Positions 17,050-24,993 of a stretch of DNA of 64,000 nt are shown piece by piece (within the stretch, counting starts at the first letter, position 1; each line of letters starts with the position of its first letter). The translations under genes and the position numbers were made by a program. Source of the DNA: Pseudomonas entomophila (lineage in GTDB: Bacteria; Pseudomonadota; Gammaproteobacteria; Pseudomonadales; Pseudomonadaceae); contig NZ_JARGCS010000036.1 in the NCBI RefSeq assembly GCF_029193575.1, positions 124,001-188,000 of the forward strand. The letters run 5' to 3'. The notes under the pieces were generated by a model that was not told where the DNA came from, searched no databases, and worked only from the letters and a program-made list of their open reading frames with translations.

Positions 17050-18441
17050 ATGCCCACTGCTGAAAGCGCCGCGCGCTACACACCTGCCCCCGCGCAGGCC
17101 GCCGCGGACGAGAGCCTGACCACCGCGCAAGGACGCCGAGAGCTGTACCGTGCGACCCTCGCCTGCTGGCTGGGCACCACCATGGAATACGCCGACTTCG
17201 CCCTCTACGGCCTGGCTGCGGCGTTGATCTTCGGGGATGTGTTCTTCCCCAACGTCAGCCCCGCGATGGCCCTGCTGTCGACCTTCGCCACTTGGTCGGT
17301 GGGCTTCGTCGCGCGGCCGATCGGGGCGCTGTTCTTTGGCTGGCTGGGCGACCGCAAGGGTCGGCGGGTGGTGATGATCGCCACGGTGCTGCTGATGGGC
17401 GCCTCCACCACCCTGATCGGGCTGATCCCCAGTTACGCCAGCATCGGCCTGTGGGCGCCGGCGTGCCTGGTGCTGCTGCGCTTCACCCAGGGCTTCGGCG
17501 CTGGCGCGGAGCTGGCCGCGGGCACGGTCATGCTCGGCGAGTTCGCCCCGGCACGGCGCCGTGGCCTGGTGGCTTCGGTCATCGCCCTGGGCTCGAACAG
17601 CGGCACCCTGCTGGCGTCGATGGTCTGGCTGGCGGTGGTGCAGATGGACCAACAGCAGTTGCAGGAATGGGGCTGGCGCATTCCGTTCCTGTGCAGCTCG
17701 CTGATCGCCCTGGTAGCCCTGTGGCTGCGCCGCAACCTGCGCGAAACGCCGGTCTTCGAGCGCAGGAAAGCCGAGCTGCAAGCCCAACGCGACAGCGTCA
17801 TCGCCGCCGCCCAACTCGAGCGGCCGGCCAGTGGCTGGAAAGGTTGCCGGGCGTTCCTGACCATGATGGGGCTGCGCATCGGCGAGAACGGCCCGTCCTA
17901 CTTGGCCCAGGGCTTTATCGTCGGCTACGTGGTGAAGGTGCTTAGCGTCGAGAAGGCCGTCGCCACCCAGGCGGTGCTGCTCGCCTCGGTGCTGGGTTTC
18001 CTGATCATCCCCCTGGCCGGCTGGCTCTCCGACCGCTATGGCCGACGCCTGGTATACCGCGCATTCTGCCTGCTGCTGATGCTCTACGCCGTGCCGGCCT
18101 TCCTGCTGCTGGACTCGCGCGACCCGCTGATCATCACTGCCACCATCGTGCTGGGCATGGGCCTGGCGTCCCTGGGCATCTTCGGCGTGCAAGCGGCCTG
18201 GGGCGTGGAGATGTTCGGCGTGAAGAACCGCTACACCAAGCTGGCGATGGCCAAGGAACTGGGCTCGATCCTCTCCGGCGGCACCGCGCCACTGGTCGCC
18301 GCAGCGCTGCTGTCGTGGGCAGGCCACTGGTGGCCGATCGCCGTGTACTTCATGGCCATGGCAGGCATTGGCTTCCTCACCACGCTGATCGCCCCGGAAA
18401 CCCGCGGCCGCGACCTCAACGTCGTGGAAGACGCCATCTAA
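17050..18441 (+). CDS. MFS permease, metabolite:H+ symporter (MHS) family
   Basis: The protein has 463 residues and about 12 hydrophobic segments. ATLACWLGTTMEYADFALYG at the start, GWLGDRKGRRVVMIATVLLM between helices 2 and 3 and the later GWLSDRYGRRLVYR are the paired MFS signature loops. The spacing and RFTQGFGAGAELAAGTVMLG resemble MHS members such as KgtP and ShiA. It should be an inner-membrane proton symporter. The ATG at 17050 has an AGGAG 7 bases away. It is the first gene of a run with an OprD porin, a LacI regulator and a nucleoside hydrolase, so the likely substrate is a nucleoside or its product; that is inference, since MHS members usually carry organic acids. Confidence 0.85.
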   Translation: MPTAESAARYTPAPAQAAADESLTTAQGRRELYRATLACWLGTTMEYADFALYGLAAALIFGDVFFPNVSPAMALLSTFATWSVGFVARPIGALFFGWLGDRKGRRVVMIATVLLMGASTTLIGLIPSYASIGLWAPACLVLLRFTQGFGAGAELAAGTVMLGEFAPARRRGLVASVIALGSNSGTLLASMVWLAVVQMDQQQLQEWGWRIPFLCSSLIALVALWLRRNLRETPVFERRKAELQAQRDSVIAAAQLERPASGWKGCRAFLTMMGLRIGENGPSYLAQGFIVGYVVKVLSVEKAVATQAVLLASVLGFLIIPLAGWLSDRYGRRLVYRAFCLLLMLYAVPAFLLLDSRDPLIITATIVLGMGLASLGIFGVQAAWGVEMFGVKNRYTKLAMAKELGSILSGGTAPLVAAALLSWAGHWWPIAVYFMAMAGIGFLTTLIAPETRGRDLNVVEDAI

Positions 18442-18556
18442 CCTTCGCCGCAATTCCCCCGTAACGCCTCACAGAAGGCGAGAACTCGCTTGGCTGCGTT
18501 TCGACGGCCCGGCGAAGCCATGCCCGTAGAACGGCAAGAAACTGAAGGAGCATTCG

Positions 18557-19891
18557 ATGAACAAACCCGCATTCGCCCTGGCACTGGCCACCAGCGCCCT
18601 GGCACAACAGGCACTGGCCGCCGGCTTTCTCGACGACGGCAAGGCCAGCCTCAGCGCGCGCACCTACTACCTGCGCAGCGACAACCCTAACGCCCCGGGC
18701 GTCGACCAAGACGAACTGGCACAAGGCTTCAAGCTCGATTACCAATCGGGCTTCACCCAGGGCACCCTCGGCCTCGGTCTGGATGTCCAGGCGCTGCAGG
18801 GGCTCAACCTGTCCGGTGGCATCCAGCATGCCAACCCCGGCACCAGCAACTCGTTCGTCCCCGTGAGCACCGATGGCACCCCGGTCGACAGCTGGAGCCG
18901 CCTGGCCGGCAATGCCAAGTTGCGGCTCTCGAAAACCGAACTGCACGCCGGCGGGGCGCTGTTACCCAACCTGCCGATCCTGGTGGCCAACGATGGCCGC
19001 CTGCTGCCGCAGACCTTCGAGGGCGTGACCCTGACCTCGCGGGAAATCGACGACCTCACCCTCAACGCCGGGCAACTGAGCCGCTCCACCGGGCGCGCCT
19101 CGTCCAATGCCACCGGGCTCGCCGTCGCCGGAGGCAGCCGCGCGAGCAATGAATTCACCTACGCCGGCGGCGACTGGAAGGTCACCCCCAACACCACCTT
19201 GCAGTACTACCATGCCGACCTGAGCGACTATTACCGCCAGGACTTCCTCGGCCTGCTGAACGTCACGCCGCTGGGGGAAGGCCGCAAGTTCAAGACCGAC
19301 CTGCGCGGGTTCAACAGCACCGGCCAAGGCAAGAACGGCAGCGCCGGCTACCTGTTCAACAACAACGGCGGCTATGCCAGCAGCCCGGGTGAAGTCGACA
19401 ACCGCACCTGGAGCGCCGCATTCACCTACTACTGGGGTGGCAGCGCCTTCATGCTCGGGCGCCAGCAGGTGTCCGACTCCGGCGGCGCGGCATTCCTCAA
19501 CCAGGGCAGCGTCAAGGGCGGCGCCGGCAACAACGAAGGCAACGGTGGCGCCAGCGTCTACCTGATCACCGACGTGATGGCCAACTCGTTCATCCGCGCC
19601 GGGGAAAACACCAACTTCGCCCAGTACAGCTACGACTTCGCCGCCCTGGGCGTGCCCGGGCTCACCGCGTCGGCGCTGTACCTGCACGCCGACAACATCC
19701 GCTCGGCCGACGGCGAGTCGCGTTACTCGGAGTGGGAGCGCGACATGCGCATCGACTACGTGGTGCAAAGCGGCTGGCTCAAGGGCCTCGGCGCCTCCCT
19801 GCGCCAGGGCAGCTACCGCAGCGGCATCCCCAACGTGGCGGCGGTGGACCAGGCGCGGCTGATCTTCAACTACACCTACGCGCTGTTCTGA
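18557..19891 (+). CDS. OprD-family outer-membrane porin
   Basis: The protein has 444 residues. A signal peptide covers about 1-22 (MNKPAFALALATSALAQQAL). The start of the mature part, AGFLDDGKASLSARTYYLRS, and later GQGKNGSAGYLFNNNGGYAS fit the OprD family of 18-strand substrate-specific channels. It ends in aromatic Phe (NYTYALF), the outer-membrane targeting signal. The AAGGAG ribosome site is 8 bases before the ATG. It is 115 bases downstream of the permease, so the pair should take one substrate across both membranes. OprD members usually admit small organic acids or basic amino acids; the specificity here is not readable. Confidence 0.88.
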   Translation: MNKPAFALALATSALAQQALAAGFLDDGKASLSARTYYLRSDNPNAPGVDQDELAQGFKLDYQSGFTQGTLGLGLDVQALQGLNLSGGIQHANPGTSNSFVPVSTDGTPVDSWSRLAGNAKLRLSKTELHAGGALLPNLPILVANDGRLLPQTFEGVTLTSREIDDLTLNAGQLSRSTGRASSNATGLAVAGGSRASNEFTYAGGDWKVTPNTTLQYYHADLSDYYRQDFLGLLNVTPLGEGRKFKTDLRGFNSTGQGKNGSAGYLFNNNGGYASSPGEVDNRTWSAAFTYYWGGSAFMLGRQQVSDSGGAAFLNQGSVKGGAGNNEGNGGASVYLITDVMANSFIRAGENTNFAQYSYDFAALGVPGLTASALYLHADNIRSADGESRYSEWERDMRIDYVVQSGWLKGLGASLRQGSYRSGIPNVAAVDQARLIFNYTYALF

Positions 19892-20001
19892 GGCCAGCGG
19901 CGGATCATCAAACTGAAACAAAACCGCAGCGATAATGACCCACGGCAAGAGTAGGCACAGGTGACCGGGCACCCCGGCACGCAGCCCCTCTTCTTTTTTG
20001 C

Positions 20002-20031
20002 GGCAAGAGTCTACGCGGGTAGATTCTTGCC
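20002..20031. promoter_or_regulatory. Operator for the LacI-family regulator (site 2)
   Basis: The core TCTACGCGGGTAGA at 20010-20023 matches site 1 at 13 of 14 positions. It is flanked by GGCAAGA (20002-20008) and TCTTGCC (20025-20031), which are exact reverse complements, giving an extended 30-base near-palindrome. It lies 48 bases upstream of the LacI-family start codon and points to self-regulation. The flanking arms are absent from site 1. Confidence 0.78.
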
Positions 20032-20078
20032 ACGCTGCCCGGCAATCGCCGTTTTCCCCAACGCAAAGGCAGGTCGAC

Positions 20079-21110
20079 TTGACGAAACACTCCCCTCCCC
20101 GCGTGACCCGCGACGATGTGGCGCGCCTGGCCGGCACGTCGGTCGCGGTGGTCAGCTACGTGATCAACAACGGTCCCAAGCCCGTCGCCAAGGCCACCCG
20201 CCAGCGCGTGCTGGAGGCCATCGCCAGCACCGGCTACCGCCCCAATGGCGTGGCCCAGGCCCTGGCCTCAGGCAAGACCCGGACCTACGGCCTGATCGTG
20301 CCGAACATCGCCAACACCTTCATCGCCTCGTTCGCCCATGCCTTGCAGCAGGAGGCGCTGGACAACGGGCTGGTGATCCTGCTCGGCGACTCCGGTGACT
20401 GCCGCAAGCGCGAACTGGACCTGATCAACACGCTGCTCAGCCAGCGGGTCGACGGGCTGTTCTACACCAGCGTCGACCGTCACCCGCACATCGACCTGAT
20501 CCGCGCCAGCGGCACGCCATTCGTGATGCTCGACCGAGTCGACCCGAACCTTTCGGTGAACATGCTGCGGGTCGACGAACGCGCCGCGGCGCGACAGGTC
20601 ACCGCCCACCTGCTCAGCCACGGTTACCGCGAGGCCGGTATCCTCTGCGGGCCGCTGGAGATGCTCAACGCGCAGGACCGCTTGACCGGTTGGCGCGATG
20701 CCCTCATGGAACAGGGCATCAGCGAACGCGCCGAATGGATCTGCCCGGCGAGCTACACACGCCAGGGCGGCTACGACGCCACCTTGCGCCTACTGGCCAG
20801 CGGCCGCCCGCCACGCGCACTGTTCTGCTCCAACGAAGCCCAGGCCATCGGCTGCTTGCGCGCGCTTTCGGAACAGGGCTTCAAGGTGCCCGAGGACGTC
20901 GCCCTGGTGTGCTTCAACGGCACCGAGGAAGCCGCGTTCCAAGTGCCCTCATTGACCACCGTGCGCCAGCCGGTCAAGGCCATGGCCAAGGCCGCCATCG
21001 CCATGCTGCTGGCCTGGGACGGCCACGTCAGGCTGCAGGAGTTTTCCCACCAGCTGGTGCTTGGCGAGTCCTGCGGATGCCCGCGCGGTGCGCCTGAGAA
21101 GGTGCAATGA
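20079..21110 (+). CDS. LacI-family transcriptional repressor
   Basis: The protein has 343 residues. The N-terminal helix-turn-helix and hinge are clear: VTRDDVARLAGTSVAVVSYV, then TGYRPNGVAQALASGKT. A periplasmic-binding-like sensor domain follows (TYGLIVPNIANTFIASFAHA, LLGDSGDCRKRELDLINTLL, VPSLTTVRQP). The start is taken as the TTG at 20079, which follows GGCAGG by 8 bases and lies downstream of the operator; an in-frame GTG at 20103 is possible. It overlaps the nucleoside hydrolase gene by 4 bases (ATGA). The inducer is probably the nucleoside or ribose-type product handled by the neighbours. Confidence 0.88.
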   Translation: MTKHSPPRVTRDDVARLAGTSVAVVSYVINNGPKPVAKATRQRVLEAIASTGYRPNGVAQALASGKTRTYGLIVPNIANTFIASFAHALQQEALDNGLVILLGDSGDCRKRELDLINTLLSQRVDGLFYTSVDRHPHIDLIRASGTPFVMLDRVDPNLSVNMLRVDERAAARQVTAHLLSHGYREAGILCGPLEMLNAQDRLTGWRDALMEQGISERAEWICPASYTRQGGYDATLRLLASGRPPRALFCSNEAQAIGCLRALSEQGFKVPEDVALVCFNGTEEAAFQVPSLTTVRQPVKAMAKAAIAMLLAWDGHVRLQEFSHQLVLGESCGCPRGAPEKVQ

Positions 21111-22087
21111 AACGCTTGATCATCGATTGCGACCCCGGCAACGGGATCGCCGGGGCCAACGTCGACGACGGCCTGGCCCTCGCGCTGGCGCTCGCGGCGC
21201 CGCAGCTCTCCTTGGAACTGGTGACCACCGTCGCTGGCAATACCCCCAGCGCCGCGGGCTACAACGTGGCCAGCGCGCTGATGGCAAGGGTCGGCCGCAC
21301 GGTGCCGGTTGTGCAAGGTAGCACCCACCCGCTGTGGGAAAACGACGCCCCCTGGCGCGAGGTGCTGGACACCACCGTGCACAAGCGCCAACTGGCCCAC
21401 CTGTGGCACGGTGTGCGTCCACCGCCTGACATCACCGCCCCTGCCCAGGAGGCGGCCGACGCCATCGGCCAGTTGATCTGCGCCCACCCCGGCGAAATCA
21501 CCCTGGTCGCCATCGGCCCCCTGACCAACGTGGCATTGGCCTTGGAACGCTACCCGCAGATGGCCTCGGCGGTCAGGGAAATCGTGATCATGGGTGGGGT
21601 ATTCGCCCTGGACGACTACATCAAGGACACCAACTTCGGCTTCGACCCGGAGGCCGCGCAGCGCGTACTCAGCAGCGGCGCCAAGCTGACCCTGGCGCCC
21701 CTGGATGTCACCACCCAGACACTGATGACCCACGAAGACCTCGACCGTATCGGGCACCTGGGCACCCCGCTGGCGCGCTTCGTCTGCGAGACCTTCAGGC
21801 CCTGGATCGACTATTCGATCGCCACCCGCGGCCTGGCCGGCTGCTGGATACACGATGCCTTGGTCATCGCCTGGCTGCTCGACCCAGGGGTCGCCACCTC
21901 GGTGCCGTACTACACGGAAGTGGAACTGCGCCCGGGTCGCACCCGCGGCAAGAGCTGGCGCTACCGCTTGCCGCTGCGCCTGGAGGTGGGCATCGCGCCG
22001 CCCAGCGGCGGCCTGGTGAACGTGTTGCGACGGGTGGACAACCGCGCGCTGCTGGCGCTGATCGAGCAGTACCTGGCCCTGCCGTGA
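21107..22087 (+). CDS. Nucleoside hydrolase with a longer metal-binding loop
   Basis: The protein has 326 residues of the inosine-uridine preferring nucleoside N-ribohydrolase fold, which splits a nucleoside into base and ribose. The N-terminal calcium site reads DCDPGNGIAGANVDDGLALA, so the usual DxDPGxDD is stretched by about six residues. TTVAGNTPSAAGYN, GPLTNVALAL, NFGFDPEAAQRVL and the catalytic-histidine segment CWIHDALVIAWLLDP are conserved. Histidines of the substrate lid differ from RihA/B/C (VHKRQLAHLWHGV). No signal peptide is seen, so it acts in the cytoplasm after uptake. It is coupled to the LacI gene by ATGA overlap. Confidence 0.85.
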   Translation: MKRLIIDCDPGNGIAGANVDDGLALALALAAPQLSLELVTTVAGNTPSAAGYNVASALMARVGRTVPVVQGSTHPLWENDAPWREVLDTTVHKRQLAHLWHGVRPPPDITAPAQEAADAIGQLICAHPGEITLVAIGPLTNVALALERYPQMASAVREIVIMGGVFALDDYIKDTNFGFDPEAAQRVLSSGAKLTLAPLDVTTQTLMTHEDLDRIGHLGTPLARFVCETFRPWIDYSIATRGLAGCWIHDALVIAWLLDPGVATSVPYYTEVELRPGRTRGKSWRYRLPLRLEVGIAPPSGGLVNVLRRVDNRALLALIEQYLALP

Positions 22088-22104
22088 GGGCAAACGCCAG
22101 AAAC

Positions 22105-22134
22105 GAAAAAAGCGACCCGAAGGTCGCTTTTTTC
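22105..22134. terminator. Bidirectional rho-independent terminator
   Basis: A perfect 13-base stem, GAAAAAAGCGACC / GGTCGCTTTTTTC, encloses a 4-base loop. The T-run on the plus strand ends the nucleoside hydrolase transcript (stop at 22087), and the A-run gives a T-run on the minus strand for the Val-Asp-Asp-Asp tRNA operon ending at 22170. Confidence 0.88.
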
Positions 22135-22169
22135 GTGCTTCGAAGTGTTCAAGGGCTTCGAAGCGAAGA

Positions 22170-22246
22170 TGGCGCAGCGGACGGGACTCGAACCCGCGAC
22201 CCCCGGCGTGACAGGCCGGTATTCTAACCGACTGAACTACCGCTGC
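22170..22246 (-). tRNA. tRNA-Asp (GTC), copy 1
   Basis: The tRNA is 77 nt with encoded CCA. On the minus strand it starts GCAGCGGTAGTTCAGTCGG and ends CGCTGCGCCA. The anticodon loop CTGTCAC gives GTC. The acceptor stem GCAGCGG pairs fully with CCGCTGC. It is the last tRNA of the operon, 36 bases before the terminator. Confidence 0.97.
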
Positions 22247-22381
22247 GTATCGCACAGGCCATGGCCTGCTTGAAACTGGGATCTGTTTGCCAACGATGAC
22301 GCTGGCTACAGGCGCAAAAAAAGCGACTCGATGATCGCCTCTGATGCTGCTTCGAAGTGTTCAAGGGCTTCGAAGCGAAGA

Positions 22382-22458
22382 TGGCGCAGCGGACGGGACT
22401 CGAACCCGCGACCCCCGGCGTGACAGGCCGGTATTCTAACCGACTGAACTACCGCTGC
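22382..22458 (-). tRNA. tRNA-Asp (GTC), copy 2
   Basis: The 77-nt gene is identical in sequence to copy 1, including the encoded CCA and the GTC anticodon. It lies within the second unit of the 149-base tandem repeat. Confidence 0.97.
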
Positions 22459-22556
22459 GTATCGTACAGGCCGTGGCCTGCTTGAAACTGGGATCTGGCA
22501 TGAAGACCTTGGCCTTCGCACCTCAGACCGGTGAAAACACCCATCTGGAAGAAAAG

Positions 22557-22633
22557 TGGCGCAGCGGACGGGACTCGAACCCGCGACCCCCGGCGTGACA
22601 GGCCGGTATTCTAACCGACTGAACTACCGCTGC
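22557..22633 (-). tRNA. tRNA-Asp (GTC), copy 3
   Basis: The 77-nt gene is identical to the other two in the tRNA body, with CCA encoded. Its flanks differ from those of copies 1 and 2, so it is the older or outside copy of the array. Confidence 0.97.
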
Positions 22634-22699
22634 GCATAGTGCGTTCCTCTCATGTAGGCAAGCTCTTGCGAGCCGTCTACCAGGAACAATCTCAGGAAG

Positions 22700-22775
22700 T
22701 GGTGGGTGATGACGGGATCGAACCGCCGACCCTCTGCTTGTAAGGCAGATGCTCTCCCGGCTGAGCTAATCACCC
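22700..22775 (-). tRNA. tRNA-Val (TAC)
   Basis: The tRNA is 76 nt with encoded CCA. On the minus strand it starts GGGTGATTAGCTCAGCCGGG and the anticodon loop CTTACAA gives TAC. It is the first gene of the Val-Asp-Asp-Asp operon, 32 bases after the -10 box. Confidence 0.97.
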
Positions 22776-22807
22776 GCTTAGTTGCGTTTGCTTCGCTGAG
22801 GCCGCGA

Positions 22808-22836
22808 AATTTACGCAGGTACCGAAGCTAAGTCAA
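22808..22836 (-). promoter_or_regulatory. Sigma-70 promoter of the Val-Asp tRNA operon
   Basis: On the minus strand TTGACT (22831-22836) and TAAATT (22808-22813) are separated by exactly 17 bases. A GC-rich run (TCGCGGCC) follows the -10 box, as in stringently controlled tRNA promoters. Confidence 0.75.
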
Positions 22837-22944
22837 TAGCCCCATTGAATTTTTTTCCAAAAAAGTAAAAAAGCAGCTACGCGCTTCGAGCCACAGGCTG
22901 CGAGAAAAGCGATGCAGCCACCCGCAATTTTCTCGCTTGCAAAA

Positions 22945-22971
22945 AAGAAAGGACCTCGCGGTCCCTTCTTG
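22945..22971 (-). terminator. Rho-independent terminator of the SDR-metZ transcript
   Basis: The arms AAGAAAGGACC and GGTCCCTTCTT pair with one G-T contact around a TCGC loop. On the minus strand the hairpin is followed by a TTTCTTTTTT-like run. It lies 26 bases after the SDR stop codon. The rest of the gap from 22837 to 22944 is A/T-rich and shows no gene. Confidence 0.8.
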
Positions 22972-22996
22972 CAGCTTACAAGTCGATGCGCGTAGC

Positions 22997-23770
22997 TCAT
23001 GTGTAGATCATCTTGCGGGTCATCCCGCCATCGACCACGAATTCCTGCCCAGTGACGAAGGCCGCCTGGCGCGACAACAACCATGCCACCAATGCCGCCA
23101 CATCCTCCACTGTCCCTACCCTGCCCGCTGGGTGCTGGGCATGATCGGACTCACTCAACGGCTCGGCACGTCGTTGCGACGGATCACGGGCATCGATCCA
23201 GCCGGGGCTCACGGCGTTGACGCGAATTTCCGGGCCCAGGCTCATGGCCAGGGCATGGGTCAGCGCCACCAGGCCACCCTTGCTCGCCGCATAGGCCTCG
23301 GTGTCCGGCTCGGATTGCCGGGCACGGGTCGAGGTCAGGTTGACGATGGCCCCGGCATGCGCGCGCAGGTACGGTGCGCAATGCTTGGCCAGCAGCATCG
23401 GGCCGCTGAGGTTGACCGCCAGCACGCGGTTCCATTGGGCAAGGGAAAGGCTTTCGAGGGTGTGGTTGTGGGGGTTGGCAATGGCGGCATTGCACACCAG
23501 GGCATCCAAACGGCCGAACTGACCGAGCACTTCGGCAACGCCGGCGCTGACCTGGGCCTCGTCGGCCACATCCATGGTGATGAACCAGGCATTGGCGCCG
23601 AGGGTCTTGGCGACCTTGGCGCCGCGCGCGCGGTCCAGGTCGCTCAACACTACCTGCCAACCCTCGCAGATCAACCAGGCGGCGATGCCCAGGCCGATGC
23701 CGCGAGCGGCACCGGTGACGAGGGCCACCCGACCGTTATGGTCCGGTTCGCCGCCCCTCCAGTCGATCAC
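22997..23770 (-). CDS. SDR-family oxidoreductase
   Basis: The protein has 257 residues of the classical short-chain dehydrogenase type. The nucleotide-binding TGAARGIG at about 19-26, the NNAG-equivalent CNAAIANP, the catalytic Ser in TSTRARQS and Tyr/Lys in EAYAASKGG, and the family C-terminus VDGGMTRKMIYT are all present. The substrate is not readable. The start is the GTG at 23770, overlapping the metZ stop by 4 bases (GTGA); no upstream alternative fits. It is the last gene of the purF-metZ side of the block and ends before a clear terminator. It might work with the sulfur metabolism of metZ only by position. Confidence 0.88.
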   Translation of the reverse strand: MIDWRGGEPDHNGRVALVTGAARGIGLGIAAWLICEGWQVVLSDLDRARGAKVAKTLGANAWFITMDVADEAQVSAGVAEVLGQFGRLDALVCNAAIANPHNHTLESLSLAQWNRVLAVNLSGPMLLAKHCAPYLRAHAGAIVNLTSTRARQSEPDTEAYAASKGGLVALTHALAMSLGPEIRVNAVSPGWIDARDPSQRRAEPLSESDHAQHPAGRVGTVEDVAALVAWLLSRQAAFVTGQEFVVDGGMTRKMIYT

Positions 23771-24978
23771 AGCGCCGCCAGCCCACGCGCCAGGTCGGCC
23801 TGCAGGTCGGCCACGTCTTCCAGGCCGACGGCCACGCGGATCAGGCTGTCGCGGATACCCGCGGCCTCACGCTCCTGCGGGGTCAGGCGCCCGTGGGACG
23901 TCGTGGCCGGATGCGTGATGGTGGTCTTGCTGTCACCGAGGTTGGCGGTGATCGAGACCAGGCGCGTGGCGTCGATGAAGCGCCAGGCACCCTCCTTGCC
24001 TCCCTTGACCTCGAAGCTGACCACGGCACCGAAACCGCTCATCTGGCGCTTGGCCAGTTCGTGCTGCGGGTGGCTCGGCAGGCCAGCGTAGTGGACCTTC
24101 TCCACGCCGTCCTGCTGCTCCAGCCACTCGGCCAGGGCCTGGGCCCCTTCACAGTGGGCGCGCATGCGCAGCTTGAGGGTTTCCAGGCCTTTGAGGAACA
24201 CCCAGGCGTTGAACGGGCTGAGGGTCGGGCCAGCAGTGCGCAGGAAGCCCACGACTTCCTTCATCTGCTCGCTGCGCCCCGCGACCGCGCCGCCCATGCA
24301 ACGGCCCTGGCCGTCGATGAACTTGGTCGCCGAGTGCACGACGATGTCGGCGCCGAGCTTGAGCGGCTGCTGCAACGCCGGGGTGCTGAAGCAGTTGTCC
24401 ACCACCAGCATGGCGCCACGGGCATGGGCGATCTCGGCCAAGGCGGTGATGTCGACCAGCTCGGCCAGCGGGTTGGACGGCGACTCGACGAACAGCAGCT
24501 TGGTGTTGGCCTTGATGGCCTTCTCCCAGCCTGCCAGGTCGGCCAGCGGCACGTAGTCCACCTCTACGCCGAAGCGCTTGAAGTACTTCTCGAACAGGCT
24601 GATGGTGGAACCGAACACGCTCTGCGATACCAGCACATGGTCGCCGGCGCTGCACAGGGCCATCACTGTGGAGAGGATCGCCGACATGCCGGTGGAGGTG
24701 CCCACCGCCTGCTCGGCGCCTTCCAATGCCGCCAGGCGCTCCTCGAAGGCGCGCACGGTCGGGTTGGTGTAGCGCGAATAGACGTTGCCCGGCGTTTCAC
24801 CGGCAAACCGCGCGGCCGCGTCGGCGGCGGTGCGGAACACGTAGCTGGAGGTGAAGAACAGCGGGTCGCTGTGCTCGGCCTCCGGTGTGCGGTACTGACC
24901 GGCGCGCACTGCCAGGGTGTCGAAACCGACACCCTCCAGGTCGCTGTCCAGTCGCCCGGCATCCCATTGATCCGTCAT
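23767..24978 (-). CDS. metZ: O-succinylhomoserine sulfhydrylase
   Basis: The enzyme makes homocysteine directly from O-succinylhomoserine and sulfide, in the methionine pathway. It is PLP-dependent and has 403 residues of the Cys/Met metabolism family. The Schiff-base lysine is in HSATKFIDGQGR, and SRYTNPTVRAFEERLAALEG and GPTLSPFNAWVFLKGLETL are family blocks. The MetZ type (rather than MetB) is favoured because the neighbouring order with purF is the pseudomonad metZ locus. The start is the ATG at 24978; purF ends 15 bases upstream, so the two are probably transcribed together. Confidence 0.92.
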   Translation of the reverse strand: MTDQWDAGRLDSDLEGVGFDTLAVRAGQYRTPEAEHSDPLFFTSSYVFRTAADAAARFAGETPGNVYSRYTNPTVRAFEERLAALEGAEQAVGTSTGMSAILSTVMALCSAGDHVLVSQSVFGSTISLFEKYFKRFGVEVDYVPLADLAGWEKAIKANTKLLFVESPSNPLAELVDITALAEIAHARGAMLVVDNCFSTPALQQPLKLGADIVVHSATKFIDGQGRCMGGAVAGRSEQMKEVVGFLRTAGPTLSPFNAWVFLKGLETLKLRMRAHCEGAQALAEWLEQQDGVEKVHYAGLPSHPQHELAKRQMSGFGAVVSFEVKGGKEGAWRFIDATRLVSITANLGDSKTTITHPATTSHGRLTPQEREAAGIRDSLIRVAVGLEDVADLQADLARGLAAL

Positions 24979-24993
24979 GCCGTCACTCCCAAA

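Larger units (their letters stand above)
22137..22497. repeat. Tandem 149-base repeat carrying tRNA-Asp
   Basis: 22137-22285 and 22349-22497 are nearly identical (offset 212 bases), covering the tRNA-Asp and its flanks (from GCTTCGAAGTG to GGGATCTG). Differences I can see are a few bases near CGCACAGGCCATGG versus CGTACAGGCCGTGG. The third tRNA-Asp copy lacks these flanks. Confidence 0.85.

Noticed and set aside
22137..22633. Regularly spaced near-identical repeats that could look like CRISPR
   Set aside because: Each repeat is a complete tRNA with acceptor, D, anticodon and T arms. The same holds for the repeats at 49280-50010.
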